From Microbacterium album (GTDB lineage Bacteria > Actinomycetota > Actinomycetes > Actinomycetales > Microbacteriaceae), in the NCBI RefSeq assembly GCF_014643695.1, contig NZ_BMJY01000011.1:1-64000 (forward strand): a DNA stretch of 64,000 bases. Direction: 5' to 3'. The first letter of the stretch is position 1, and each line of letters starts with the position of its first letter. The notes beneath the pieces were generated by a model that worked only from the letters and a program-made list of their open reading frames with translations, was not told the origin of the DNA and searched no databases. A program made the translations under genes and the position numbers. Below, one piece after another: positions 16,841-25,761 of the stretch.

Positions 16841-18292
16841 ATGACGATGCGCGTCGCGGCGGGCCTGAGGATCGTCCGTGCGGTGGCCGAGCGACCGGAC
16901 CCCACTGCCCCGGTGTCCGTCGGCGAGCTGGCGCGCCGCCTCGGGCTGCCGCTCAGCGGGGCGTCCCGACTGTGCGCGGAGCTCCACCGCCTCGGGTTCC
17001 TCGAGCGCGGGGACGCGTACGGCTCCTATCGGATCGGGGATGCGGCGATCGCCCTGTCGGGCCTGGCCGCGCGGCCCGTGGCGCAGACGGTGCGCGCCGC
17101 GTTGACGATCGCCGGGCAGACGACCGGTGAGACGGTCTGCCTGGCGGCGCGTGCAGAGGGCGGTATGAGGATCGTCGCCGCGGTCGTCTCGCCCTGGACG
17201 CTCTTTTCCGCGGCCGAGGTCGGCGAGCTCGTGCACGATCCCGAGAGTGCCATCGTGCGCGCCGCGCAGGGCACGGGCGGCGATGAGGACGACCCCCGGC
17301 ACTTCCGGTCGACGATCGGACGCAGCGTCGAACTCGCCACGCCCGTGTTCGACCCCGCCGGCGAGTGCCTCGCGGTGCTCGCCGTGAGGCTGCCCGTGAA
17401 CCGCGCCCGCCGCGGCGTCCCGGCGGCGCGCCGAGCGCTCGCCGCAGCGCGCCGCGCGCTCGAGCGGCGCGTCGAAGACGTGCTCGGCTCCGTCGGCGAT
17501 CCTGCCCCCCGCGCCGCGGCGGGAGGGGACGCGCAGGGCGCTCCGTCGGCTCTGCAAGCGGCGATGCGTATGCTCCGGCACCTCGCCGAGGGCCCCGACG
17601 GCCTCGCCGGTATCGCCCGCGCGGCCGGAGTGCGGCGCGACCGCGCCCAGCGCATCGTGGACTCCTGCCGCGCGGTGGGCGTCGTCATGGACGACATCGA
17701 TCGCGGCGGCTACCGGCTCGCTTGGGGCATTCACGGATGGCATCGTGCGGCCGCGGCGCCGATCATGGCGACGCGAGGCGCGCCCCTGGTGGCCGCGGCC
17801 GCCGATGCGACGGGGGCGTGCGCATTCATCACCGTCCTGAAGGGCATGCGCAGCGTCACGCTCGTCGAAGAGCTCGAGATCCAGGGCGAGGGGCTGCGGA
17901 TGACCCCGTGGCTCGGACGGCCCTGTCCCCTCATGAGCGCGGACGGGGGGCCGACGCTCGTCATGGACTTCGGGGTCGACGAGGTCGCACCGCTCCTTCC
18001 GCGGCGCGAGCCACAGGCGGAGCGGGACGAGTTCCTCGCCCGGATGCGGCAGGTGACGCAGGACGGGGTGATCGCCAAGGAGTCCTTCGAGGAGGCGGGG
18101 CTGCTGTCGGTCTCCGCGCCGATCCGGGACTCCAGCGGGAGCGTGGCGGCCGCGGCGTGCATCGTCGCCGCGACCGACCAGGCGCGCTCGCGCGTCCGAG
18201 CGCTCAGACAGGCCGCGCTGGAGCTCGCCGCGGGCGTGACGGCCCTTCTCGGAGGTCCGGACGCCGACGGGACCCCCGCGGCCGCGACCTGA
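16841..18292 (+). CDS. Tandem (two-module) IclR-family regulator
   Basis: A 483-residue protein containing two IclR modules, twice the usual length. Module 1 has a winged helix (about 5-65: VSVGELARRLGLPLSGASRL) and a short effector domain to about 205. After an Ala/Gly linker, module 2 has a second winged helix (about 232-290: LAGIARAAGVRRDRAQRIVD) and a full effector domain ending in AAACIVAATDQARSRVRALR. The reading frame is continuous, so this is a fusion and not a frameshift. ATG 16841 is chosen after CGAGGAACGAGG; GTG 16832 is an alternative. It is divergent from the oxidase-cupin operon, its likely target. Confidence 0.83.
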   Translation: MTMRVAAGLRIVRAVAERPDPTAPVSVGELARRLGLPLSGASRLCAELHRLGFLERGDAYGSYRIGDAAIALSGLAARPVAQTVRAALTIAGQTTGETVCLAARAEGGMRIVAAVVSPWTLFSAAEVGELVHDPESAIVRAAQGTGGDEDDPRHFRSTIGRSVELATPVFDPAGECLAVLAVRLPVNRARRGVPAARRALAAARRALERRVEDVLGSVGDPAPRAAAGGDAQGAPSALQAAMRMLRHLAEGPDGLAGIARAAGVRRDRAQRIVDSCRAVGVVMDDIDRGGYRLAWGIHGWHRAAAAPIMATRGAPLVAAAADATGACAFITVLKGMRSVTLVEELEIQGEGLRMTPWLGRPCPLMSADGGPTLVMDFGVDEVAPLLPRREPQAERDEFLARMRQVTQDGVIAKESFEEAGLLSVSAPIRDSSGSVAAAACIVAATDQARSRVRALRQAALELAAGVTALLGGPDADGTPAAAT

Positions 18293-18296
18293 TTCC

Positions 18297-19883
18297 TCAG
18301 CCGCCCCAGACGCGCTCGCCGGCGATCCAGGTCTCCAGCACCGCGGTCTCGCCGATCTGCTCGGACGGCACCGTGAAGACGTCCCGGTCGAGCACCGCGA
18401 AGCTGCCCTCGTACCCCACCTCGATCCGACCCACGCGGCCGATGTCGGTCAGGCTCGCCGCGCGGTCGGTGTAGAGCAGCAGCGCCTGCGCGGCAGACAC
18501 GGAGGCGCCCTGTCCGATGTCGGCGCCGTTGTACGCGCGCCGGCGCACCGCGGCCTCGACCGACACGAACACGTTGTCGGCCTCGCCCCACGCCGTCGCC
18601 GGGCAGTCCGAGGACAGTGCGAGCGCCGGCAGCTCGTGGTACAGCGAGCGGATCGGGTACGCGTGGTCGCGCAGCTCCGGGCGGAGGTTGCGCTCGTAGC
18701 CGTCGTACTCGGCGTAGAGGAACACCGTGTGCGTGGCCACGCCGAACCTCATCCGGGCGGCGCGAAGGCGGGCGATCGTCGCGGGAGCCAGGAGGGTCGC
18801 GTGCTCGATGCGGATCGAGGGGGTCTCCTCGAGCCACGGCTCCTGGTGCTCGAACAGGTCGAGCACCTGCGCGATCGCCCTGTCGCCCATGGCGTGCACC
18901 GCGAGCTGCACGCGGTTGCGCCGCGCCCATTCGCCGGCGGCGAGCGCGTCCTCGTCACTGAGGGTGCGGAGGCCGTGGTCGTCGTCCGAGCCCGGGTAGG
19001 GCCGGCACACCCACGCCGTGCGGTTTGAGTAGGCGCCGTCCATGATCACCTTCAGCCCGGACACGCGCGCTCGGCCCGTGCGGTCCTCGTCGGTGAGGTC
19101 GGCCGGCGGATCGGCCGGATCCCATCCGTAGAAGAGCCCGGCGCGGGGCATCGCGGCGCCGTCCTCGGCGGCCCGATAGGTGCTCAGCGGGTCGGCGATC
19201 CGCGTCGCCAGCAGATCGCAGACGCCCACGATGCCCCGGGACAGGAGCCGCTGGCCGACCTGCCGGAGCCGCGCGGCGCGCTCGGCCGGTCCCGCCTCCG
19301 GGATGTGCGAGGCCACGGCCTGCGCCGCAGCGATCTCGGTGAGGACCCCCGTGGGCGCGCCGTCGGCGTCGCGTTCGAAGCGCGCGCCCGGCGGATCCGG
19401 GGTGGTCGCGGTGATCCCCGCGATCTCGAGCGCTCGCGAGTTGCAGACGGCGGAGTGGCGGTCGCAGCGCCAGACCAGCACGGGCTGCGTCGTGGAGACC
19501 GCGTCGAGGTCCCGCGCCGTCGGCGCCCGCCCCTCCGGGTACTTCGTCTCGTCATAGCCGTTCCCGACGATCCAGGCGTCGCGATCCGAGCCGAGGGCCT
19601 CGTGCGTGCGCAGGGCGTCGATGAGTTGCGGCAGCGACGTGACGGCCGGCGGAAGGCAGTCCACGGCGTCGATCGTCGTCGTCATGAGCGCCGGGTGCAC
19701 GTGCATGTCGAGCAATCCCGGCACCACGACGCGTCCGCCGAGGTCGTGCGCGGCGGCGCCGTCGACCCCGGACGCGTCGCCGACCCAGTCGATGACGCCG
19801 TCCGTGACGCGGAACGCGCTGACGAAGTCGGTCTCGCCGCGCCCCGTGAAGACGCGTCCGCCCGTGAAGATCCGTGATGTCAT
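18297..19883 (-). CDS. YtcJ-like metal-dependent amidohydrolase
   Basis: A 528-residue amidohydrolase of the YtcJ/AepA group. The metal HxH is at H61/H63 (LLDMHVHPAL), VSGLKVIMDGAYSNRT lies mid-protein, and VHAMGDRAIAQVL, RIEHATLL and LALSSDCPATAW supply the further ligands. The substrate is unknown; family members hydrolyse amides or cyclic amides. It starts after AAGGAG with 7 nt spacing. It lies 18 nt downstream of the ornithine-cyclodeaminase-like gene, so the two form an operon. It converges on the tandem IclR gene, with four bases between their stop codons. Confidence 0.87.
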   Translation of the reverse strand: MTSRIFTGGRVFTGRGETDFVSAFRVTDGVIDWVGDASGVDGAAAHDLGGRVVVPGLLDMHVHPALMTTTIDAVDCLPPAVTSLPQLIDALRTHEALGSDRDAWIVGNGYDETKYPEGRAPTARDLDAVSTTQPVLVWRCDRHSAVCNSRALEIAGITATTPDPPGARFERDADGAPTGVLTEIAAAQAVASHIPEAGPAERAARLRQVGQRLLSRGIVGVCDLLATRIADPLSTYRAAEDGAAMPRAGLFYGWDPADPPADLTDEDRTGRARVSGLKVIMDGAYSNRTAWVCRPYPGSDDDHGLRTLSDEDALAAGEWARRNRVQLAVHAMGDRAIAQVLDLFEHQEPWLEETPSIRIEHATLLAPATIARLRAARMRFGVATHTVFLYAEYDGYERNLRPELRDHAYPIRSLYHELPALALSSDCPATAWGEADNVFVSVEAAVRRRAYNGADIGQGASVSAAQALLLYTDRAASLTDIGRVGRIEVGYEGSFAVLDRDVFTVPSEQIGETAVLETWIAGERVWGG

Positions 19884-19901
19884 GCGGGTGCTCCTTCGTG
19901 C

Positions 19902-20930
19902 TCAGCCGACCGGCGCGAGCGAGCCGCACATGCCGAACAGATCCTTGGGGTCGTCCGGCTCGGCCACGAGGTCGATGTCGTCGACGAACGGCGTGCCGGC
20001 GACCGCATCGCGAACATAGCGCAGCGCGGACAGATCTTCGATCGCGAAGCCGACCGAGTCGAACAGCGTGATCTGCTCGGCGGAGGTGCGCCCGGTGGCC
20101 CGGCCCGTCAGCACCTCCCACAGCTCCGTGACGGGGAACTCCGGGCCCCGGGCCTGGATCTCCCCCTCGATGCGGGTCTGGGGCGTGTACTCGACGAAGA
20201 CGCTGGAGCGGTCGAGGATGGCGGGATCGAGCTCGGTCTTGCCGGGGCAGTCGCCGCCGATCGCGTTCAGATGCATCCCGGGTGCGACGTCCGCGTCGCG
20301 CAGCACGGTGGCGAGTGCCTTGTCGGCCGTGCAGGTCGTGACGATGTCGGCGCCCTCGCACGCCTCCCCGGCGTCGCCGGCGACCGTGATCCGGAAGCCG
20401 AGCGGCGCGAGGTTGCGGACGAACTTCGCGATCGCGTCGGGATCGACGTCGTAGACGGTCAGGTCGCTGAGCCCGAGGGCGCCGCGCATCGCGATGGCCT
20501 GGAACTCGGATTGGCTGCCCGCGCCGATCATCGCCATCCGCGTCGAGTCGGGTCGGGCGAGCGCGCGCGCCGCCAGCGCCGACGTGGCAGCGGTCCGCAG
20601 GGCGGTCAGCACGGTCATCTCGGCGAGGAACGTGGGGTAGCCGTTGTGCACATCGGCCAGCACGCCGAACGCCGTGACCGTCTGGTAGCCCCGCGCGGGG
20701 TTGGAGGGATGGCCGTTCACGTACTTGAACCCGTAGGTCTCCCGGTCGCTCGCGGGCATGAGCTCGATCACGCCGAACGGGGTATGGCTGGCGATACGCG
20801 GGGTCTTCTCGAACTGCTCCCATCGCGCGAAGTCGTCGGCGAGGTACTCGACGATCCCGGCGATCACCCGTTCCGTTCCGCTCTGCGCCAGCCAGCGCAC
20901 CATATTGTTCACACCCACGAAAGCCGTCAT
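19902..20930 (-). CDS. Ornithine cyclodeaminase / mu-crystallin family protein
   Basis: A 342-residue NAD(P)-dependent protein of the OCD/mu-crystallin family. The N-terminal substrate part includes TYGFKYVNGHPSNPARG, and the Rossmann part has AMIGAGSQSEFQAIAM. HLNAIGGDCPGKTELDPAIL is typical. Such enzymes cyclise ornithine to proline or act on other amino acids and cyclic imines. PutA is encoded far downstream in the window, so a proline link is possible but unproven. The start MTAFVGVNNM follows AGGA too closely for normal spacing; GTG 20939 is possible. It is divergent from an AsnC-type regulator. Confidence 0.83.
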   Translation of the reverse strand: MTAFVGVNNMVRWLAQSGTERVIAGIVEYLADDFARWEQFEKTPRIASHTPFGVIELMPASDRETYGFKYVNGHPSNPARGYQTVTAFGVLADVHNGYPTFLAEMTVLTALRTAATSALAARALARPDSTRMAMIGAGSQSEFQAIAMRGALGLSDLTVYDVDPDAIAKFVRNLAPLGFRITVAGDAGEACEGADIVTTCTADKALATVLRDADVAPGMHLNAIGGDCPGKTELDPAILDRSSVFVEYTPQTRIEGEIQARGPEFPVTELWEVLTGRATGRTSAEQITLFDSVGFAIEDLSALRYVRDAVAGTPFVDDIDLVAEPDDPKDLFGMCGSLAPVG

Positions 20931-20998
20931 TCCTGTCACGTTAGGACTGGGCGATATGTGCAGACAATCATCCAGATGCCCAAGTTGTGGGTCTCGAG

Positions 20999-21026
20999 TG
21001 CGCATTGTGCTCTAACCTGGTGCGCA
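20999..21026. promoter_or_regulatory. Paired TGCGCA sites and promoter between OCD and asnC-type genes
   Basis: The palindrome TGCGCA occurs at 20999-21004 and 21021-21026, 22 bp apart (two helical turns). Between them is TAACCT (21013-21018), a likely -10 box for the regulator 9 nt before its ATG. The spacing suits a dimer-of-dimers Lrp/AsnC protein, so an autoregulatory operator is likely. Confidence 0.4.
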
Positions 21027-21027
21027 T

Positions 21028-21465
21028 ATGGACGGAATCAAGCTGGATGAGCTGGATCGCGCGCTGCTGGCGGCGCTGCGCGCGGACGGCCGTGCGCCCG
21101 TCGCCGTGCTCGCCCGCGAGCTGAAGGTGACGCGGGCCACGGTCACGAGCCGCATCGACCGGCTGATCTCGTCCGGCGTCATCGTCGGCTTCACGGTGCG
21201 GGTGCGCGACGAAGTCGATCCGCTCGAGATCCGGGCGATCTCTCTCATCGAGGTCGAGGGACGCAACACGGACGCCGTCATCCGGCGGCTGCGCGGGCTC
21301 CCCGAGATCACCGCGCTTCATTCGACGAACGGCGGCTGGGACCTCGTGGCCGAGTTGCGCGCGGCGTCGCTGGGCGACTTCGACCGCGTGCTCGGGCGCA
21401 TCCGCTCGATCGACGGCGTCGTCAACAGCGAGACGAGTCTGCTCCTGAGCTCCGTCCTGCGGTGA
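21028..21465 (+). CDS. Lrp/AsnC-family transcriptional regulator
   Basis: A 145-residue Lrp/AsnC regulator. The N-terminal helix-turn-helix is LDELDRALLAALRADGRAPV with VTRATVTSRIDRLISSG. The C-terminal RAM/ACT-like domain (ISLIEVEGRNTDAVIRRLRG, GGWDLVAELRA) senses small molecules, usually amino acids. It is divergent from the ornithine-cyclodeaminase-like/amidohydrolase operon and probably controls it, as is usual for such pairs. The ATG lies directly after the second TGCGCA site, so the protein could repress its own gene. Confidence 0.9.
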   Translation: MDGIKLDELDRALLAALRADGRAPVAVLARELKVTRATVTSRIDRLISSGVIVGFTVRVRDEVDPLEIRAISLIEVEGRNTDAVIRRLRGLPEITALHSTNGGWDLVAELRAASLGDFDRVLGRIRSIDGVVNSETSLLLSSVLR

Positions 21466-21486
21466 TGCGCGGGGAGGCGCTCGCGC

Positions 21487-22974
21487 TCATCTCCGAGTGG
21501 ACAGCAGGCGCACGCGACAGGCCAGCTCGACGGCGAAGCGGTGATCCGGGTCCGACAGGTCGAGCTGCAGCGCCTGCTCGGCACGGCGCACGCGGTAGTT
21601 CACGGCGTTGGGGTGCAGGTTGAGGGCCTCGGCCGCGCGTGCGAGGGAGTTGCGGTTGCTGAGGTAGGCCTGCAGCGTGCGCACCGCGACCTCGGAACGC
21701 TCGGGGCCGAGCGCGTCGAGCGGGGCGAGGACGTCGTCGAGCAGCTGCCGGCTGAGCGGCGAGGCGTAGAAGTCGAGGAGGACTCGGCGCAGGCCCGTGA
21801 CGTCGGTGGCCTCGATGGACCCGGTGCGTCCGCTGGCGATCGCCGTCTCGACGGCGATGCGCGCCTCGGCGGCCGACTGCCGGAGTCCGGATGCGCCCAG
21901 CTGCGGCGTGCCGAGGCCGAGGGTGCACAGCCAGTCGGAGCCGCCCAGGGCGGCGACGTGGTGGATGAGCTGCGAGCCCACCTCGCGCAGGCGGCGCTGA
22001 TGGTCCCCGGCGCCGAGCTGCTCCGACGAGACCAGCACGAGGTCGTCGTGCATCGAGGCGAAGTGCCACAGCTCGCTGCGTGGCTCCACCAGCTGGAGCG
22101 CGAAGAGCTCGAGCGCCGCGACCATCGTGCGCGGCGGCCGATGCGACGGGTCGGCACGGTGCGACACGCGCAGCCAGCCGACCACGTGGGAGAGCTGCAG
22201 CGGCAGGCCGAGGCGGGTGGCGTCCGCTGCGAACGCGTCGACGCGCGAGGAGTCGGCGAGGATCAGCTCGACGATGAGATCCGCGCGGGACTGCGTCGGC
22301 GCGAACCGCTCGTTCAGGTCGCGCTGCATGGCCCGCGAGACGAGCGAGGCGATCACGGGCGTCGCGAGAGCCACGGCCGCGTCGGAACTGTCGGCCTGCA
22401 GGCGCCCGACGGCGGTCTCGCCGATGCACACGGCGTCGGGATCGGTCCAGCGCGCGCCCGGATCGGGCACGATCGTCAGTGAGACGCCCAGTGCCTCGCC
22501 GGCGGCGGCGAGGATCTGCTCGCCGCTGCCGTCGCGCTCCTGCATGGCGATGGCCCCGGCGCGATCGATCGCGTATTCCGCGCGGGCGAGTGCCCCGATG
22601 GCGTCGCCGCGGACGATGCGGTCGATGCCCATCGCGATGTCCGGTGGGGAGCCGCTCGTGCAGGTCAGCACGCGCATCCGGGCCCGCTCGGCGAGCGCTC
22701 GGGCGGTCTCGGCGAGCACGAGCTCGCCGATGAACAGCAGACCGCTGAAGTCGCGGGCGATCGCCTGGCGGATGGCGACGTCGACCTGATAGGGCGACGG
22801 CGGATTCCCGTCGCGCGTCGTGGCGATGACGAGGCTTCCCGGCGGAGCGGCGAGCGCGTCGATCGGGGCCATGACGACGCGCTGCAGGGCCGGCCCGACG
22901 GGCGGCCCCGCGAGCAGGGACAACCCGAGGTGCTTGGCGGAGCCGAGCAGTTCACGCACATCCGACTGGGGCAT
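21487..22974 (-). CDS. PucR-family transcriptional regulator
   Basis: A 495-residue regulator with the PucR C-terminal helix-turn-helix (VRTLQAYLSNRNSLARAAEA, then LNLHPNAVNYRVRRAEQAL). The N-terminal half (GSLVIATTRDGNPPSPYQVD onward) resembles the purine-catabolism PucR sensory domain. Start M at 22974 (MPQSDVRELLGSA) is preferred over 23013. CATACT/TACTGT 4-6 nt upstream suggests a leaderless transcript. It is divergent, by 73 nt, from the DUF917-HyuA-ABC operon, which it probably activates in response to the imported substrate. Confidence 0.83.
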   Translation of the reverse strand: MPQSDVRELLGSAKHLGLSLLAGPPVGPALQRVVMAPIDALAAPPGSLVIATTRDGNPPSPYQVDVAIRQAIARDFSGLLFIGELVLAETARALAERARMRVLTCTSGSPPDIAMGIDRIVRGDAIGALARAEYAIDRAGAIAMQERDGSGEQILAAAGEALGVSLTIVPDPGARWTDPDAVCIGETAVGRLQADSSDAAVALATPVIASLVSRAMQRDLNERFAPTQSRADLIVELILADSSRVDAFAADATRLGLPLQLSHVVGWLRVSHRADPSHRPPRTMVAALELFALQLVEPRSELWHFASMHDDLVLVSSEQLGAGDHQRRLREVGSQLIHHVAALGGSDWLCTLGLGTPQLGASGLRQSAAEARIAVETAIASGRTGSIEATDVTGLRRVLLDFYASPLSRQLLDDVLAPLDALGPERSEVAVRTLQAYLSNRNSLARAAEALNLHPNAVNYRVRRAEQALQLDLSDPDHRFAVELACRVRLLSTRR

Positions 22975-23035
22975 GAGCACAGTATGCAGCGAGACCCTGT
23001 GCTGAGGGAACATTGAGCCGCCTGGTCCCCATCCC

Positions 23036-23041
23036 TACTCT
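23036..23041 (+). promoter_or_regulatory. Putative leaderless -10 box for the DUF917 operon
   Basis: TACTCT lies 6 nt before ATG 23048 with no ribosome site between. It would be the promoter of the whole six-gene operon. Confidence 0.4.
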
Positions 23042-23047
23042 CGATGC

Positions 23048-24166
23048 ATGCCACACGACGCGTCCCCTCCCACCGCCCCCGACCGGCGCTCGACGCCGGT
23101 CGTCACGGCCGACGACATCCCGGCGCTCGCCGTGGGCGCGGCCGTCTTCGGGACGGGGGGCGGCGGCGCGGTCCACACCGTCCGGTACGCGGCGCAGTAC
23201 GCACTCGAGGAGCACGGACCCGTCCCGCTGCTGTCGGTCTCCGACCTGACCGACGACGACCTCGTCATCTCGATGTCGGGCGTCGGCGCCCCCTTCGCGG
23301 GCATCGAGATGCTGCCGGCCGATCACCAGCCGGAGACGCTTCGCGACGAGGTCGAGATCCTCGCCGGTCGTCCGGTGACGGCCGTCCTGGCGACCGAGAT
23401 CGGCGGGAGCAACGGAGTCGGCCCGGCCGCCTGGGCGGCCCGGCTCGGCGTGGCCCTGCTCGACGCCGACACGATGGGACGGGCCTTCCCCGAGGCGACG
23501 ATGACGTCGACGAACGTCGCCGGACTCCCGCGGGGCCCCGTCGTCATGAGCGACGTCGTCGGCAACGTGTCGGTACTGCGCACCGTCTCGCCCGGTTGGC
23601 TCGAGCGTCACGTGCGCGCGAACGTCGTCGCCAGCGGCGCGATCGCGCTGGGCGCGAGCTACCTGACGGCCTCGGACGCCCGAGGCGCCCTCATCGAGGG
23701 CTCGGTCAGCCGTGCCATCTCCGTGGGACGCAGGCTCCTCGGCTCGACCGACCCCGTCGACGACCTCGCCGACGAACTCGGGGCGCGCGTGCTCGTGGCC
23801 GGCAAGGTGATCGACGTGGAGCGGCGCAACGAGGGCGGCTTCACCCGCGGCTCCGTGACGATCGCCGGCGTCGGGGAGGACCGGGACCGGCTCGTGCGAG
23901 TGGAGATCCAGAACGAGAACCTCGTGGTGCTCGAGGACGGCCGGGTGCTCGTGAGCGTGCCCGACCTCATCACGATCGTCGACAGCGAGACGGGCGAGGC
24001 CATCTCGACGGAGCTGCTGCGGTTCGGGCAGCGGGTGTCGGTGCTCGCCTGGGCATGCGACCCGCTGTGGCGCACACCCCGGGGGCTGGAGCTGACCGGG
24101 CCGCGCGCGTTCGGCTACGAGATCGACTACACACCTTTCAGCGCCGAGAAGGAGACCGTTCGATGA
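23048..24166 (+). CDS. DUF917 family protein
   Basis: A 372-residue DUF917 protein. Typical segments are AVGAAVFGTGGGGAVHTVRY, TEIGGSNGVGP, LLDADTMGRAFPE and VGRRLLGSTDPVDDLAD. One characterised DUF917 enzyme is an S-methyl thiohydantoin desulfurase. Members are usually encoded next to hydantoinase/oxoprolinase-like proteins, as here, and the pair probably acts together on a cyclic imide or thiohydantoin. It overlaps the HyuA-like gene by ATGA (24163-24166) and is the first gene of the operon. The substrate is unknown. Confidence 0.88.
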   Translation: MPHDASPPTAPDRRSTPVVTADDIPALAVGAAVFGTGGGGAVHTVRYAAQYALEEHGPVPLLSVSDLTDDDLVISMSGVGAPFAGIEMLPADHQPETLRDEVEILAGRPVTAVLATEIGGSNGVGPAAWAARLGVALLDADTMGRAFPEATMTSTNVAGLPRGPVVMSDVVGNVSVLRTVSPGWLERHVRANVVASGAIALGASYLTASDARGALIEGSVSRAISVGRRLLGSTDPVDDLADELGARVLVAGKVIDVERRNEGGFTRGSVTIAGVGEDRDRLVRVEIQNENLVVLEDGRVLVSVPDLITIVDSETGEAISTELLRFGQRVSVLAWACDPLWRTPRGLELTGPRAFGYEIDYTPFSAEKETVR

Positions 24167-25761
24167 GCCGCCGGGACCTGTCCGTGGGCATCGACGTCGG
24201 CGGCACGAACACCGATGCCGTCGTGCTCGATGACGAACGCCGCGTGATCGCGTGGACGAAGCAGCCCACCACGGCGGACGTCACCGGTGGCATCCGCGCG
24301 AGCCTGAGCGACGTGCTCGGGCAGCTGGGCGAGGAGCGCCATCGCGTGTCCCGCATCATGCTCGGGACGACGCACGCAACCAACGCGATCGTGCGTCGCC
24401 GGGACCTGTCGCGCGTGGCGGTGCTTCGGCTGGGCGCCCCCGCGTCGACGGCCTACCCGCCGCTCGTCGGCTGGCCCAGCGCTCTGCGCGAGGCGGCGCT
24501 CGCCGGCTCCGCGGTGCTCCCCGGCGGTCATCTCGTCGACGGCTACCCCATCGGACGGATCGACGCGGACGGCATCCGCCGTTTCCTCGACGGGCTGGAG
24601 CGGATCGATGCCGTGGCCATCTCGGGCATCTTCAGCCCCTCGTTCCCCGACCAGGAGCTCGAAGCAGAGGCGATCGTGCATCAGCACCTCGGGGTCGACG
24701 TGCCGGTCTCGCTCAGCCACGACATCGGCGAGCTCGGCCTGCTCGAGCGCGAGAACGCGACGGTCCTCAACGCCTCGCTGTACGGCGTCGCCCGCGACGT
24801 GACGCGGGCCCTGCTCACCGCGGTCGACGAGGAGCGCCTCGACGCCGAGACGTTCTTCGCGCAGAACGACGGCACGCTGATGGCCGTCGAGTACGCCGCC
24901 CGCTACCCCGTCTTGACGATCGGTTCGGGTCCCGCCAACTCGATCCGCGGCGCCGCCGCGCTCTCCGGCCTGGACGGGGCGATCGTCGTCGACGTCGGCG
25001 GAACGACGAGCGACCTCGGCGTGCTCGTCGACGGCTTCCCGCGCGAGTCCACCATGCCCCGCGAGATCGGCGGCGTGCGCACCAACTTCCGAATGCCCGA
25101 CGTGCTCAGCATCGGCATCGGCGGCGGCACCATCGTCGACCTCGACGCCGGCGTCCCCGTGCCCGACTCGGTGGGCTACCGCCTCACGTCCGAGGCGCTG
25201 GTCTTCGGCGGCACGACGGCCACGCTCACCGACGCGGCCGTCGCGGCCGCGGAGCTCGAGATCCCCGGTCGCAGCCTGCCGCCGCTCGACAACGCGACCC
25301 GCCGCGGCCTGAGCTCCGCGCTCGCCCGCGCGCGCGAGCGGATCGAGGCCGCCGTCGAGCGGATGTCGCTCGGGCGCGGCCTTCCCCTTGTCGTCGTGGG
25401 CGGCGGTGGCTTCCTCGTCCCGGACGACCTCCCGGGCGTCGCCACGGTGCATCGCCCCGAGCAGGCGGGCGTCGCGAACGCGGTGGGCGCCGCGATCGCG
25501 CTCGCCGGCGGTCGCGCGGACCAGTTCGCCGACCTCGCGGACCGCGCGGCGGCGACCGAGGCGGCGTCCGCCGCGGCGCTGGACAGGGCGATCCAGGCCG
25601 GCGCCGACCCGCTGCACGTCGCCGTCGTCGACGTGCAGGAGACCCCCGTCTCGTACACGACCAAGCCGGCACTGCGCGTGTCGGTGAAGGCGGCCGGCCC
25701 GCTCGCGAGCATCGGCCGAGCTCCATCCCCGCATCATCTACCCGAAAGAGAGGCATCATGA
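24163..25761 (+). CDS. Hydantoinase/oxoprolinase family protein (HyuA-like)
   Basis: A 532-residue ATP-dependent hydantoinase/oxoprolinase-like protein of the ASKHA fold. It starts SVGIDVGGTNTDAVVLDD (phosphate 1), with MLGTTHATNAIVRR, then LTIGSGPANSIRGAAALSG, IVVDVGGTTSDLGVLVDG and LVVVGGGGFLVPDDLPG. Family enzymes couple ATP hydrolysis to ring opening of 5-oxoproline or hydantoins. No HyuB partner is present; DUF917 occupies that place. The gene overlaps DUF917 upstream and the substrate-binding-protein gene downstream by four bases each (ATGA). Confidence 0.88.
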   Translation: MSRRDLSVGIDVGGTNTDAVVLDDERRVIAWTKQPTTADVTGGIRASLSDVLGQLGEERHRVSRIMLGTTHATNAIVRRRDLSRVAVLRLGAPASTAYPPLVGWPSALREAALAGSAVLPGGHLVDGYPIGRIDADGIRRFLDGLERIDAVAISGIFSPSFPDQELEAEAIVHQHLGVDVPVSLSHDIGELGLLERENATVLNASLYGVARDVTRALLTAVDEERLDAETFFAQNDGTLMAVEYAARYPVLTIGSGPANSIRGAAALSGLDGAIVVDVGGTTSDLGVLVDGFPRESTMPREIGGVRTNFRMPDVLSIGIGGGTIVDLDAGVPVPDSVGYRLTSEALVFGGTTATLTDAAVAAAELEIPGRSLPPLDNATRRGLSSALARARERIEAAVERMSLGRGLPLVVVGGGGFLVPDDLPGVATVHRPEQAGVANAVGAAIALAGGRADQFADLADRAAATEAASAAALDRAIQAGADPLHVAVVDVQETPVSYTTKPALRVSVKAAGPLASIGRAPSPHHLPEREAS

